Notes: generated by a model from the letters alone, not told the origin. 34,065 nt of DNA from Gammaproteobacteria bacterium (GCA_029881055.1 JAOUNH010000007.1:1-34065); one strand, 5' to 3'. Shown: positions 9,537 to 18,159, counted from the stretch's first letter. Numbers and translations are program-made.

Positions 9537-9911
9537 ATGTCATTCCTCGGCAACATTGTCTTCTTCGTATTCGGTGGATTCGTGATCTTCCTGGGTTACC
9601 TACTCGGGGGCATTTTGTTGTGCCTGACGATCATAGGCATACCGTTCGGTTTCATGTGCTTCAGGCTCGCCGGCGGAGTCCTCGCCCCGTTCGGCCGCGA
9701 GGTTCAACAGACTAAACCGCCGGGCGGCCCGGTTGCATTGATCATGAATATCATCTGGATCATCCTGCCGGGCCTGGAACTTGCGATCATGCACCTGCTG
9801 CTCGCCTTGTTCTTTGCGCTGACCATCATCGGCATTCCAATTGCCGCACAACACATGAAGCTGGTGCCGCTGGCACTGTTGCCGTTTGGTCATGTGATGA
9901 GGGATTTGTAA
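9537..9911 (+). CDS. yccF: YccF domain inner membrane protein
   Basis: Duplicated GGILLCLTIIGIPFGFMCFRLAGGVLAPFGREV / LALFFALTIIGIPIAAQHMKLVPLALLPFG. Confidence 0.88.
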   Translation: MSFLGNIVFFVFGGFVIFLGYLLGGILLCLTIIGIPFGFMCFRLAGGVLAPFGREVQQTKPPGGPVALIMNIIWIILPGLELAIMHLLLALFFALTIIGIPIAAQHMKLVPLALLPFGHVMRDL

Positions 9912-10100
9912 GGTCGCTGCAAGCCACAACGTCACCAAAGCCCAATGAAACGCTTCGCCCAAGGCTATGATTTTCAATAGCTTATAGGTCCATCGCACCG
10001 AACGACTCAAAGTTATTCAGGCCCCGTTCAGCCATACCCCGCTAGTTTTGGCTTCTATGAAGTGAGCGCACCCCAAAACTAACAACAAGGACATGGCGAC

Positions 10101-10964
10101 ATGAACGTCTTCCAGGTTCGGCCGGCAGCCGAAGTATCCATTGCCCCGCAATTCCCCGCTGCTTTTACGCGGATCTTCTTGCTTTCACTACTTGTTTCGC
10201 TGCTCCTGGTCGTTACGGCGCAGGCGCAGGCACCGACGATCAAACTGTTTCCGACGACGGTCGTCGAAGACCTCCGCCAAACCAGTTTCGTCGCGAAAGA
10301 GATGGAAACCGGTTTGCAGGAAGTCATCGGGCGGCTTGATCAGCAACAGCAGCTCTACCAGGAGAGCAAGTGCGACGGCGCCGAGTCGGATCCCGGCTGC
10401 CAGCGGCTCGCCAAGCAACTGGGTGCGACCTACCTCGACATGCTCGGCATCATGGAAGAACGCCTGCCGGACATGGAACACACCGTTAACAACACGCGCC
10501 TTAGCCTGGAAAAACGGCTGCGCAGTGAGCTTGGCAACAAGATGACGTCGTGGACTTTGCAGGAAACCCTCCTGGGCGGAAATCCGCAGGCGGAGTCCGC
10601 CGCCGCGACGCCATCCATGCGCGGCAAGTCCGGCATGCGGCTGAGCGAGAGGTTTCGCCAGTACTACCAGCTGGTCGCGTCTTCAAGCAGCCAGACGGAC
10701 CAGTCCCTTGCCGTCCTCGCGTCCGACATTTATCTCGACATGGATGAGACAAGCGTCCTGATCGCCCGTACGCGCGAGGAAATCGCACGCGCGACCCTTA
10801 TCGAACAGCTTAACCAGTCATTCGGCACGATTACGCCGGAGATGATGGAGGTTGTCGGCGGTGTGAAGTCGATCCTGTTCGGCGATGAGGCATCGCAGGT
10901 GCAGGTCGCAGGACCACCGCCTGGCAGTATTGAACAGGCCTATCGCAGCCCGCTGGAAAACTGA
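10101..10964 (+). CDS. Exported or membrane-anchored coiled-coil-like protein, unknown function (cluster gene A)
   Basis: Hydrophobic segment IFLLSLLVSLLLVVTAQAQA, then a helical-looking domain with a Cys pair (SKCDGAESDPGCQRL). First gene of a tight co-directional run. Confidence 0.75.
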   Translation: MNVFQVRPAAEVSIAPQFPAAFTRIFLLSLLVSLLLVVTAQAQAPTIKLFPTTVVEDLRQTSFVAKEMETGLQEVIGRLDQQQQLYQESKCDGAESDPGCQRLAKQLGATYLDMLGIMEERLPDMEHTVNNTRLSLEKRLRSELGNKMTSWTLQETLLGGNPQAESAAATPSMRGKSGMRLSERFRQYYQLVASSSSQTDQSLAVLASDIYLDMDETSVLIARTREEIARATLIEQLNQSFGTITPEMMEVVGGVKSILFGDEASQVQVAGPPPGSIEQAYRSPLEN

Positions 10965-10980
10965 TTCCCGGAGAAATGAA

Positions 10981-11526
10981 ATGAACTTCAATTACTCAAT
11001 CGTTCGAGCGCTGGCTTTACTGATGACAGGCGGCATGTTGCTTGCGTCCTGCGCCAGCTCACCGCCGCCCTGTGACGGCCCACAAACGAAGAACCTCGAC
11101 GCCGCGATCGGCGACGTAAAGGAAAGCCTGGTTGCCGGATGCTCCGCGCACTTCGAGGCCTACTACGATGATTTGCTGGAGATCGCCGAGGGCAACCCGA
11201 AGCATGAAAACAAGCGCTTGTTCAGCGACTTCCTCGTCTGGGCCAGCGACGAGGGTATTCTCAGCCAGCGCCAGGCACGCGACTACTACAATCGTTACTT
11301 CAACGTGAAGTTCGTTTCACTGCAGAGCGACTACAACAATTGTTCACACACCTGCCCACGGCGCGGCAAGGTCATGCTCGATATGCAACGCGAACTTTCC
11401 GACAAGGAACGCGGCCTGCTGAAAGTGAGCATGGACAATGCCGGCTACTACCGCGCGGACGAGCTTTACCAGGAAGTCGAGCTTGTGCTTGAGGCTACCT
11501 GTACAGCCTGTTCCGCCGGCCAATAG
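10981..11526 (+). CDS. Putative lipoprotein with Cys pairs (cluster gene B)
   Basis: ATG at 10981; lipobox MLLASC, then SSPPPCDG, NCSHTCPRRG and ATCTACSAGQ. The ORF-track start 10885 lies inside gene A. Confidence 0.8.
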   Translation: MNFNYSIVRALALLMTGGMLLASCASSPPPCDGPQTKNLDAAIGDVKESLVAGCSAHFEAYYDDLLEIAEGNPKHENKRLFSDFLVWASDEGILSQRQARDYYNRYFNVKFVSLQSDYNNCSHTCPRRGKVMLDMQRELSDKERGLLKVSMDNAGYYRADELYQEVELVLEATCTACSAGQ

Positions 11527-11536
11527 GTACTGCACG

Positions 11537-12208
11537 ATGATTTCCGCCGGGCGGAGCGCTGGTTTCATGGAAGGTCTGACCGTGGGCATGTTTGGTTCCG
11601 CGGTCGGCGCCGGCTCTGCGCTCTATCTTATGCGGCGCAATGACTTCGTTTCCTTCTCGCCCGATCGACTGCCGAGTATCGATCCGTGGCTCGACTGGGC
11701 CTTCGCGAATCTGGGCATGTCGATACCGGTATTCGCCGCGATCCTCGTTGCTTACGTTGTCAGCCTGCGCCGTTTGCGCGCGCGTCTCGACAGCGAACGG
11801 CCGATTGACGAGATCGTACAACTCGACCATCTGACGGATATGTGGACGACGCTGTTCTTTGGCACCGGAGTCATCTGGACGGCTATCGGCATGCGCAGTG
11901 CGCTGCTTTTCGCGTTGGGCGATCCTGACTCGACGATTCAACAAGGCGCCTTTGCTGTCCTGCAAAGAATGGTGGACGGCGGAATTTTGCTTGCACTCTC
12001 GACCACGATCTTCGGCGGTGTTGGTGGCTACCTGATGCGCGTCTACAAATCCGTAGCCATCGGTACACGATTACAACAGCGTTACGACAGGGCTGCCCGC
12101 GTCGATACTTCGAGCATGCGCGAATCGCTCGAGCGCATTGAGAAACGCCTGTGCACACCGAAGGACAATGACTCGGCTGCCAGCGCCACAACGGAAGAGC
12201 CGTCGTGA
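11537..12208 (+). CDS. MotA/TolQ/ExbB-like proton-channel family protein, four predicted TMs (cluster gene C)
   Basis: ATG at 11537. TM3 LFFGTGVIWTAIGMRSALLFAL and TM4 GGILLALSTTIFGGVGGYLMRVYKSV match the TM pattern of this superfamily; followed by a gene with ExbD-like topology. Confidence 0.6.
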   Translation: MISAGRSAGFMEGLTVGMFGSAVGAGSALYLMRRNDFVSFSPDRLPSIDPWLDWAFANLGMSIPVFAAILVAYVVSLRRLRARLDSERPIDEIVQLDHLTDMWTTLFFGTGVIWTAIGMRSALLFALGDPDSTIQQGAFAVLQRMVDGGILLALSTTIFGGVGGYLMRVYKSVAIGTRLQQRYDRAARVDTSSMRESLERIEKRLCTPKDNDSAASATTEEPS

Positions 12209-12972
12209 TGCGCTCCCCGCTGTTTTACCCGTTGAATCGCGGCGGTGACGCCGACGCAGGCGGTGCAGCGGAATTACAAACCGATGTCATGCGTTTCATG
12301 GCGATATTGTCGCTGTGCCTGGTAGCCATTTTTGCGCTGGTGCAAAGCATACCGTTGTCCCCCGCCGCGGACGAACCGGCACCAAAGCAGGAGGTCACGC
12401 CGGTCGTAAACGAGGCGGTTACAGAAATAGCTCCTGCAGAAGAAGTCAGCGCATTGGTCAGGCCCAAACGCATCCAGCATGAATTACCGACAGCGGCTGT
12501 TTCTTTATCGCGACCGCGTCCATCACCGGTCACCGAAACACCCGAGCCTGCGCCATCGGCAAGCGTGACTGCACCTCCGCCTGTTGCCGAAGCACCAACG
12601 CAAGCAGCGGACCCTGCCGAGATTGGTTTCACCCTGCGATTCGAAAACGATACGGCGCTGACGCGGCTGGTAGAGCAACAGGTCGTCGGGTTTTATGCCA
12701 TCGGAGCCGATAGTGCATTTCGCCTGTCAATCGATGGAAACGCGATCAGTTTCTGGCCGGCATCGATTCCCGGCCAGTTTCATGAAATGGACAGTGCAAC
12801 GGTCCCCGAAGCAGTGCTGGGCGCGTACCGGCGTAGCAACGGCGCTCCGGACATTCGGTGGGGCGTGACACTGCCGGCGAAAATGTCACGCGACCTGAAT
12901 GACTACCTGGGTGCCGAGACCGGCGGCTCACTGATTATCGCCGCCAGTGGCGACATCAACCTGAGGCAATGA
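12208..12972 (+). CDS. ExbD/TolR/MotB-like single-TM protein with Pro-rich linker and periplasmic domain (cluster gene D)
   Basis: TGATG junction with gene C. N-terminal ...AELQTDVMRFMAILSLCLVAIFALVQSIPL places an Asp (about residue 26) at the TM start, as in ExbD/TolR; Pro/Ala/Glu-rich linker; C-terminal alpha/beta-like domain ending GGSLIIAASGDINLRQ. Confidence 0.55.
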   Translation: MRSPLFYPLNRGGDADAGGAAELQTDVMRFMAILSLCLVAIFALVQSIPLSPAADEPAPKQEVTPVVNEAVTEIAPAEEVSALVRPKRIQHELPTAAVSLSRPRPSPVTETPEPAPSASVTAPPPVAEAPTQAADPAEIGFTLRFENDTALTRLVEQQVVGFYAIGADSAFRLSIDGNAISFWPASIPGQFHEMDSATVPEAVLGAYRRSNGAPDIRWGVTLPAKMSRDLNDYLGAETGGSLIIAASGDINLRQ

Positions 12973-12973
12973 G

Positions 12974-14464
12974 ATGCTGGGTTGGCGACAAACATTCGTG
13001 CTCACCGTCACAAGCATACTTGCGGTTTCGGCTCACGGTGCTTCATTCGAGGCGGATCTCGAGCAGTGGATAGCCCGTGACCTGACACCTTACGTAGCTG
13101 AGCAACTGACGTCGCAAGCGCGCTTTCGTAATGAGTCCATTCGTTTTGTCGTGTTGTCGGGCGAAAACCCGCAGTCCGCCGCCAGCGAACTCGCCCTGAA
13201 AATTCGCGACCGTATGCGAGATGCCGTGGCGAACGAACCGGGACTGCGAGTTGTATTGCAACACGATACCCTGTCCGCCACCGAAGCAGGCCACCTGGAT
13301 TGCACGAAGGACAGAGTGCACTACTACATCGGCGTGAATGTCATTGCCGAGCAACGCGGCCTGGTCAGCATCGACATTCGGGCACTCGATATCGAAGATC
13401 AAAGCTGGGTGGCCGGTTTTACGCGCTCGTGGCGTGGTTACCTGGATGCCAGTCAGCGACGTCAACTGGATCACCTGGTCGCCGACCCGACTCTGCGCGG
13501 CGCACGCGGCGCCCCGTATAGCGAATCGCAGTTCGACCTGCTTGCCGCGCACCTGGCGCACGAGCTTGCGTGTTCCCTGCTGCGTCAGACATCCGGCGAG
13601 TACGTTGTTGCGGGGCTGCCGGGCAAGCCGGACGCTAATGCCGACGGGGCCATGCTGGAACTCGTCAGTAACAACCTCGCCGAATTCCGGGCCCTGCAGT
13701 TTGCGGCTTCGGATGCCGATGCAAATTCGGTCATAGAAGGCAAGGCGCACCTGATCGCCAATGAGCTCTACCAATACTGGATTACGATCAGGCCGAAAGA
13801 CACTGATCCTTCACTTCCGACTCTGAGCGCGAGTGCTTATATTCGCGTCACCGACAAGTACTCCAATGCCGCCTTGATTCCCACGGTGACGGTCGCACTT
13901 GCGAGAACGTCCGAGCAATTTGTCGACAATTTCAGCATTGTTGCACTTCGCGACAAAAACGCATGCCAGGCACCCACGTTTCAGCGCCAGAATTCCGGCA
14001 TGTTCGACAGCCGCTATTCGTCCAGCGAGTGTTTCGCACTGCAGGTCGACACAGCCGACGACGCAATACTGTTTTTCCTGAATCACCAACTGAATAACGG
14101 CCTGGTGCGCCTTGCCGACAAAGACTGCCGTGATCGCACCGATGCAAAAATTGCACTTGAGGGCGATCAGTTTCGCTACCCGTTGCCCGCCGATACGTTG
14201 ATGTCCGCCTCCTGGACCGCAACCGACGGCTGGCAGCTCTCACCGGATCAGGACACTTACTACGCCATTGCAGTAACGGATTCCAGGGCGGCCCGCGCGA
14301 TATCGAAGCACATTGCCACATTGCCGAAACGCTGCACTTCGTCTGTGCGCCAGGGACTTGAAGGCACCGAACTCAAGGCCTGGCTGGAAAAATTCGCGGC
14401 AATCTCCGGGCGCTGGGAACAGGCGATTGACTGGCGTGCGGTGCGTGTCCGCAACGTCTACTGA
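12974..14464 (+). CDS. Large exported protein of unknown function (cluster gene E)
   Basis: Signal peptide ending AVSAHGA; RFVVLSGENPQSAASELALKIRDRM and VHYYIGVNVIAEQRGLVSIDIRALDI suggest a CsgG/LpoB-like fold (weak). Confidence 0.75.
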   Translation: MLGWRQTFVLTVTSILAVSAHGASFEADLEQWIARDLTPYVAEQLTSQARFRNESIRFVVLSGENPQSAASELALKIRDRMRDAVANEPGLRVVLQHDTLSATEAGHLDCTKDRVHYYIGVNVIAEQRGLVSIDIRALDIEDQSWVAGFTRSWRGYLDASQRRQLDHLVADPTLRGARGAPYSESQFDLLAAHLAHELACSLLRQTSGEYVVAGLPGKPDANADGAMLELVSNNLAEFRALQFAASDADANSVIEGKAHLIANELYQYWITIRPKDTDPSLPTLSASAYIRVTDKYSNAALIPTVTVALARTSEQFVDNFSIVALRDKNACQAPTFQRQNSGMFDSRYSSSECFALQVDTADDAILFFLNHQLNNGLVRLADKDCRDRTDAKIALEGDQFRYPLPADTLMSASWTATDGWQLSPDQDTYYAIAVTDSRAARAISKHIATLPKRCTSSVRQGLEGTELKAWLEKFAAISGRWEQAIDWRAVRVRNVY

Positions 14465-14474
14465 GGTCGGTCCA

Positions 14475-15026
14475 ATGTTCAGATTACTAGGTTTTCTCAT
14501 CGGCTCAGCGATCTCCATCGCCGTCATTTTGCTGGTCACGGGACTTCCTGAATTCCACAGTCAGAGTTCGGAAATTGACCAGCAGCGCTTCGACGAGGCC
14601 GTCGAAAAGCTGATGGCCAGGAAAGTCGATGCGCAGAGAGCAGGCCAGGTGACGCCTGCGGTAGTCACCGATACTGACGCCAGCGAACTGCAAACGGGGG
14701 TGCAAACCGAAGTACTGCCGGATCACGCCACAAATGATGCGGATCGCGCTGACTTGCAGCCGGCGGAACAATCAATGCAGATATCAACTGCCCTGGCAGT
14801 GGAACAAAGTCCGCAATGGTATTCGTTCTGGAATCCATTTCGCAGCCAGATTGCCGCCAGCGGATTTGTTTCCCGGCTCGAGGAAGTGACGGGTCTCGAT
14901 TATCGAGTCGTCAAGGTTAAGTCCGGTGTCTACGAAGTTGCGTTTTCCTATTTTGACGACGAAGAACGGCGTACGAAGCTGGCCGTCATATCCGACGCGA
15001 CGGGTCTCGAGCTGCCGGACTCATGA
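14475..15026 (+). CDS. Single-TM protein with C-terminal SPOR-like domain (cluster gene F)
   Basis: ATG at 14475; TM FLIGSAISIAVILLVTGL; linker; GFVSRLEEVTGLDYRVVKVKSGVYEVAFSYFDDEERRTKLAVISDATGLEL. The ORF-track start 14313 lies inside gene E. Confidence 0.72.
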   Translation: MFRLLGFLIGSAISIAVILLVTGLPEFHSQSSEIDQQRFDEAVEKLMARKVDAQRAGQVTPAVVTDTDASELQTGVQTEVLPDHATNDADRADLQPAEQSMQISTALAVEQSPQWYSFWNPFRSQIAASGFVSRLEEVTGLDYRVVKVKSGVYEVAFSYFDDEERRTKLAVISDATGLELPDS

Positions 15027-15811
15027 GGCACTTAGTGCATCGGGCTTTACTGGTATTTCTTGTTGCCGCAAGCGCCAGCACGTTCGCCGCGAGGACCACG
15101 ACAGCCGATCCGGACGCGGCGTGGAAGCATTACCTGGATAACGATACCGGTATCGCACCCGGTCTTCGCTTTCCTTATACAAGCTGCTTCAAGGCAGCGG
15201 CAGCAGCGCACGATCTGCCGGAAACCCTGTTGCTTGCGGTTGCACGCGGTGAAAGCGATTTTGAGGCGACGGCGCGCTCAAAAGCGAACGCACATGGCGT
15301 CATGCAGATCCTCTGGCCTACCACCGCAAACCATCTCGGCATTTATCGCCTGACTCAACTTTACGACCCGTGCACAAACATTGATGCTGGCGCGCGATAC
15401 CTGAAGGAACTGATCAGGCAGTTCGACGGTAACTTGCACCTCGCGCTTGCCGCCTATAACTACGGTCCCGATCGCATTTCAAAAGACACGGACAACATAC
15501 CCTCAGGGGCGCTCTGGTACAGCGACTACATTTACCGGCACCTGAACTACGTCCTCGGCGACAGGAAATCGACCCGTTCACCGAGTGAACGACTCTATTC
15601 CGAGCTTGGACGAACGGTGCTCGTCTCTTTTGCCGAGCCCTATCGCGCAGCGGCGTTTGTCGATGGCCTGGAGCAGCGCTCCCCGTCGCTGAAGCTGGAC
15701 TGGTTCCGCAAGGACGTCGGCAATTTTTCAGTCGTAGTCTCATACAATGATCGGGACGATTTTCGCAATACCGCTACGTTGCTTGCCAATGCGGGGTTTC
15801 CCCTCGACTGA
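15023..15811 (+). CDS. Exported SLT-family lytic transglycosylase with C-terminal SPOR-like domain (cluster gene G)
   Basis: ATGA overlap with F; signal peptide; catalytic RGESDFEATARSKANAHGVMQILWPTTA and ALAAYNYGPDRI motifs. Confidence 0.9.
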   Translation: MRHLVHRALLVFLVAASASTFAARTTTADPDAAWKHYLDNDTGIAPGLRFPYTSCFKAAAAAHDLPETLLLAVARGESDFEATARSKANAHGVMQILWPTTANHLGIYRLTQLYDPCTNIDAGARYLKELIRQFDGNLHLALAAYNYGPDRISKDTDNIPSGALWYSDYIYRHLNYVLGDRKSTRSPSERLYSELGRTVLVSFAEPYRAAAFVDGLEQRSPSLKLDWFRKDVGNFSVVVSYNDRDDFRNTATLLANAGFPLD

Positions 15812-15888
15812 GCGCCCCTGACAGCGCAACCCGATTCTGCCTGTGTCATGATTAGCGCCTGTACAGCACTTTGGCGCGCGAGCTTGTT

Positions 15889-17712
15889 ATGGCCAAATCA
15901 TCCGGCGAACAGCCACCATTTTCGGTACAGGCGGAACGCCGTGTGCTGGAAGCCATCGACGCCCGGCAGGTAGCTGATTTCTCGTCACTGCCCGCACCTG
16001 AACGGGTGCTTCGTGCTGAATTTCTGCAAGCGCTGATTTCCGGCTCGCATGCATCGCACGGAGAACTGTGCTGCCCTTTGCGCATACACGGCGCCGATAT
16101 CGTTGGAGCGTTGCGGCCACCGACTGGCGTCCGGCACGGCGACACGGCATTGCAGTTCCGCTCATGTAGTTTCGATGCACCGGTCGATCTTAGTGGTGCC
16201 GAGTTCCTGGTGTTGCGTTTCGTTGAGTGCACCTTGCCGGCTTTCATCGGGGCAAGCCTGCGTGTGCGGGCGGATCTCGATCTTTCAGGTTCGCAATTCT
16301 CCGGTGTCAGCGACTACGAATCAGAGTTAAGCCAGGTCGGCACCGGCTCAATCCATCTCAGCAATGCCCGAATTGGTGGCCGCCTGGTGCTCAGTTCTAC
16401 GCCGGGATCCCGCTTCACTGCCGCGGGCACGATCCGGCTAGACGGCGCGAAAGTCGACGGCGATGTCACGCTGGCGGGTGCCCTGATGGATGGTCGGGAC
16501 CAGGCTGCGCTGAGCGCCCGCTCAATGATCGTCGGCGGCAATGTCAGTCTACAACCCGCGGGTGGCTTTCGCTCCGAGGCGATCGGTGAAGTCGCGTTCG
16601 TAGCTGCACAGATTACCGGCGACCTCGTTTGCGACGGCGCCCGGCTGACCAACCCCCGCGGTCGCGCGTTGCACTGCGAGGACCTGAAAGTGGAAACCGT
16701 GACGCTGACATCCAGTGACGAGCCCCATCACCTGTTCGAGGCCAGCGGCAGAATCAATTTCCTCACGGCAATCATCGGCGGCAGTTTCTTCCTGACCAAC
16801 GCCCGCCTGGCGCCGGGCCCGGACTACAAGGGCCTGCTCACAACCGGCGGGCCGGTGATGGCAAACCTGCGGCAGACGCGCATTTCCAACGCGCTCGCAC
16901 TGCGAAATATTGGCGCGCTGCAATCCGGGGACGCAGCCCTGCACCGCATTCCGGAACCGGTCAGGGGATGGTTGCTGCTGACCGGCGCACAGGTGAACAC
17001 TATCCTCGACGAGGTCGCGACCGGCTGGCCTGCGCCCGGCTTTCTCGATCTCGATGGCACCACCTACTCTCGTATCCGCCACGTCGGCCGCGGTGACGTT
17101 GTCAAAGAGAGCATTGCCTGGCTGCGCAACCAGTTTCCGAACGGCCGGCCCAACGCGGGCAGCTTCCGGCCACAGCCTTACGAACAGTTGAGTCGTGTCC
17201 TGCGCCAGCATGGCCAGACGCGGGAGGCCGATGCGATCGCGGTTGAAAAGATCCGCATGCGACTCGCGGCACGCGTCGATAAACCCTGGAACCGCATCTT
17301 TCCGCGCCTGCTGATGCTGATCAGCCACCACGGTTATTCGACCAGTCGTGCCATCATGTCATTCCTGATATTCGTCCTGCTCGGTTCGCTGATGTACTCG
17401 TCGGCACTGTTTGTGTTTGGGCAATCCTTCGTGCCGGTCGAAAACGCGCCCGAAACGGCAACCTACGACTTCGCCTTCGGTCTGGCGACACTCACAACCG
17501 AGAATGGCTGCCCGGGGTTCGATCCCCTGCACTATGCGCTGGATGCCGCCATGCCCGTGATCGACCTCGGCCAGGACCTGCGTTGCCGCTTCATGCCGGT
17601 GGGTCCGCTACGCTGGTTGTGGTTGATGTTGAACAGTCTGTATGTCATCGCCGGCGCGGGCCTTGCCGCCGTTGTCGTCTTGACGCTGACCGGTGTATTG
17701 CGGCGCGACTAG
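15889..17712 (+). CDS. Beta-helix-like repeat protein with C-terminal membrane domain (cluster gene H)
   Basis: Repeats of the form GTIRLDGAKVDGDVTLAGALM / GEVAFVAAQITGDLVCDGARL / GRINFLTAIIGGSFFLTNARL, then hydrophobic IMSFLIFVLLGSLMYSSALFVFG and LNSLYVIAGAGLAAVVVLTLTGVLRRD. ATG at 15889 preferred over TTG 15871. Confidence 0.75.
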   Translation: MAKSSGEQPPFSVQAERRVLEAIDARQVADFSSLPAPERVLRAEFLQALISGSHASHGELCCPLRIHGADIVGALRPPTGVRHGDTALQFRSCSFDAPVDLSGAEFLVLRFVECTLPAFIGASLRVRADLDLSGSQFSGVSDYESELSQVGTGSIHLSNARIGGRLVLSSTPGSRFTAAGTIRLDGAKVDGDVTLAGALMDGRDQAALSARSMIVGGNVSLQPAGGFRSEAIGEVAFVAAQITGDLVCDGARLTNPRGRALHCEDLKVETVTLTSSDEPHHLFEASGRINFLTAIIGGSFFLTNARLAPGPDYKGLLTTGGPVMANLRQTRISNALALRNIGALQSGDAALHRIPEPVRGWLLLTGAQVNTILDEVATGWPAPGFLDLDGTTYSRIRHVGRGDVVKESIAWLRNQFPNGRPNAGSFRPQPYEQLSRVLRQHGQTREADAIAVEKIRMRLAARVDKPWNRIFPRLLMLISHHGYSTSRAIMSFLIFVLLGSLMYSSALFVFGQSFVPVENAPETATYDFAFGLATLTTENGCPGFDPLHYALDAAMPVIDLGQDLRCRFMPVGPLRWLWLMLNSLYVIAGAGLAAVVVLTLTGVLRRD

Positions 17713-17770
17713 GAGATGAGCTATCGACGGAGCGTTCATCATCTCCTGATATCAACGATCCAGCCGAAGC

Positions 17771-18124
17771 CTAGCCCCAGCCGATGTCGTCGAGATGGTC
17801 GTCATCGATGCCGAAATAGTGGGCGATTTCGTGTATCAGCGTTTTCGCGATTTCTTCGCGCAGTGCAACGCTGGCCAGGCCAAGCTCGAGGTGCGGCTTT
17901 CGAAACACGTAAATGACGTCGGGCAGCTCCCCGGCGTTATCTGATTCGCGCTCGGTGAGCGGTACGCCGGTGTACAGGCCCAGCAAGCCCTCGCCTTCCG
18001 GATCGAGATCTTCATTGGCCACTTCTTCGACCAGCACGCTGACGTTATGCATGGCCTCGCGAACCCACTCTGGTAATGCTGCCAGGGTCTCGGCGATGAC
18101 GGCTTCGAATTCGGATTCGTTCAT
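17771..18124 (-). CDS. Metallopeptidase family protein (minimal zincin, DUF1025-like)
   Basis: MNESEFEAVIAETLAALPEWVREAMHNVSVLVEE...GLYTGVPLTER...LIHEIAHYFGIDDDHLDDIGW, with HExxHxxGxxD. Start 18124 preferred. Confidence 0.9.
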   Translation of the reverse strand: MNESEFEAVIAETLAALPEWVREAMHNVSVLVEEVANEDLDPEGEGLLGLYTGVPLTERESDNAGELPDVIYVFRKPHLELGLASVALREEIAKTLIHEIAHYFGIDDDHLDDIGWG

Positions 18125-18159
18125 GTGTTTTCGCAGGATCAGCCGGGTTCCGGACCCCA

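Noticed and set aside
13043-13774. 243-aa minus-strand ORF
   Set aside because: Antisense to exported gene E in a continuous plus-strand operon; no family features.
10101-15811. Canonical Tol-Pal or TonB-ExbBD locus
   Set aside because: No TolA, TolB, Pal, YbgF or TonB/TonB-dependent receptor recognisable; component sequences are divergent.
16549-17331. 260-aa minus-strand ORF
   Set aside because: Lies fully antisense to the beta-helix membrane gene; no domain motif.
10101-17712. Zorya-type phage defence (ZorAB motor)
   Set aside because: A MotA/MotB-like pair is present, but I see no nuclease, helicase or other ZorC/D/E-like gene; neighbours are envelope and peptidoglycan proteins.
17711-17747. 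Hairpin AGGAGATGA-N19-TCATCTCCT as a terminator between convergent genes
   Set aside because: Exact 9-bp stem, but the loop is long and there is no T-tract on either side; not enough to call an intrinsic terminator.
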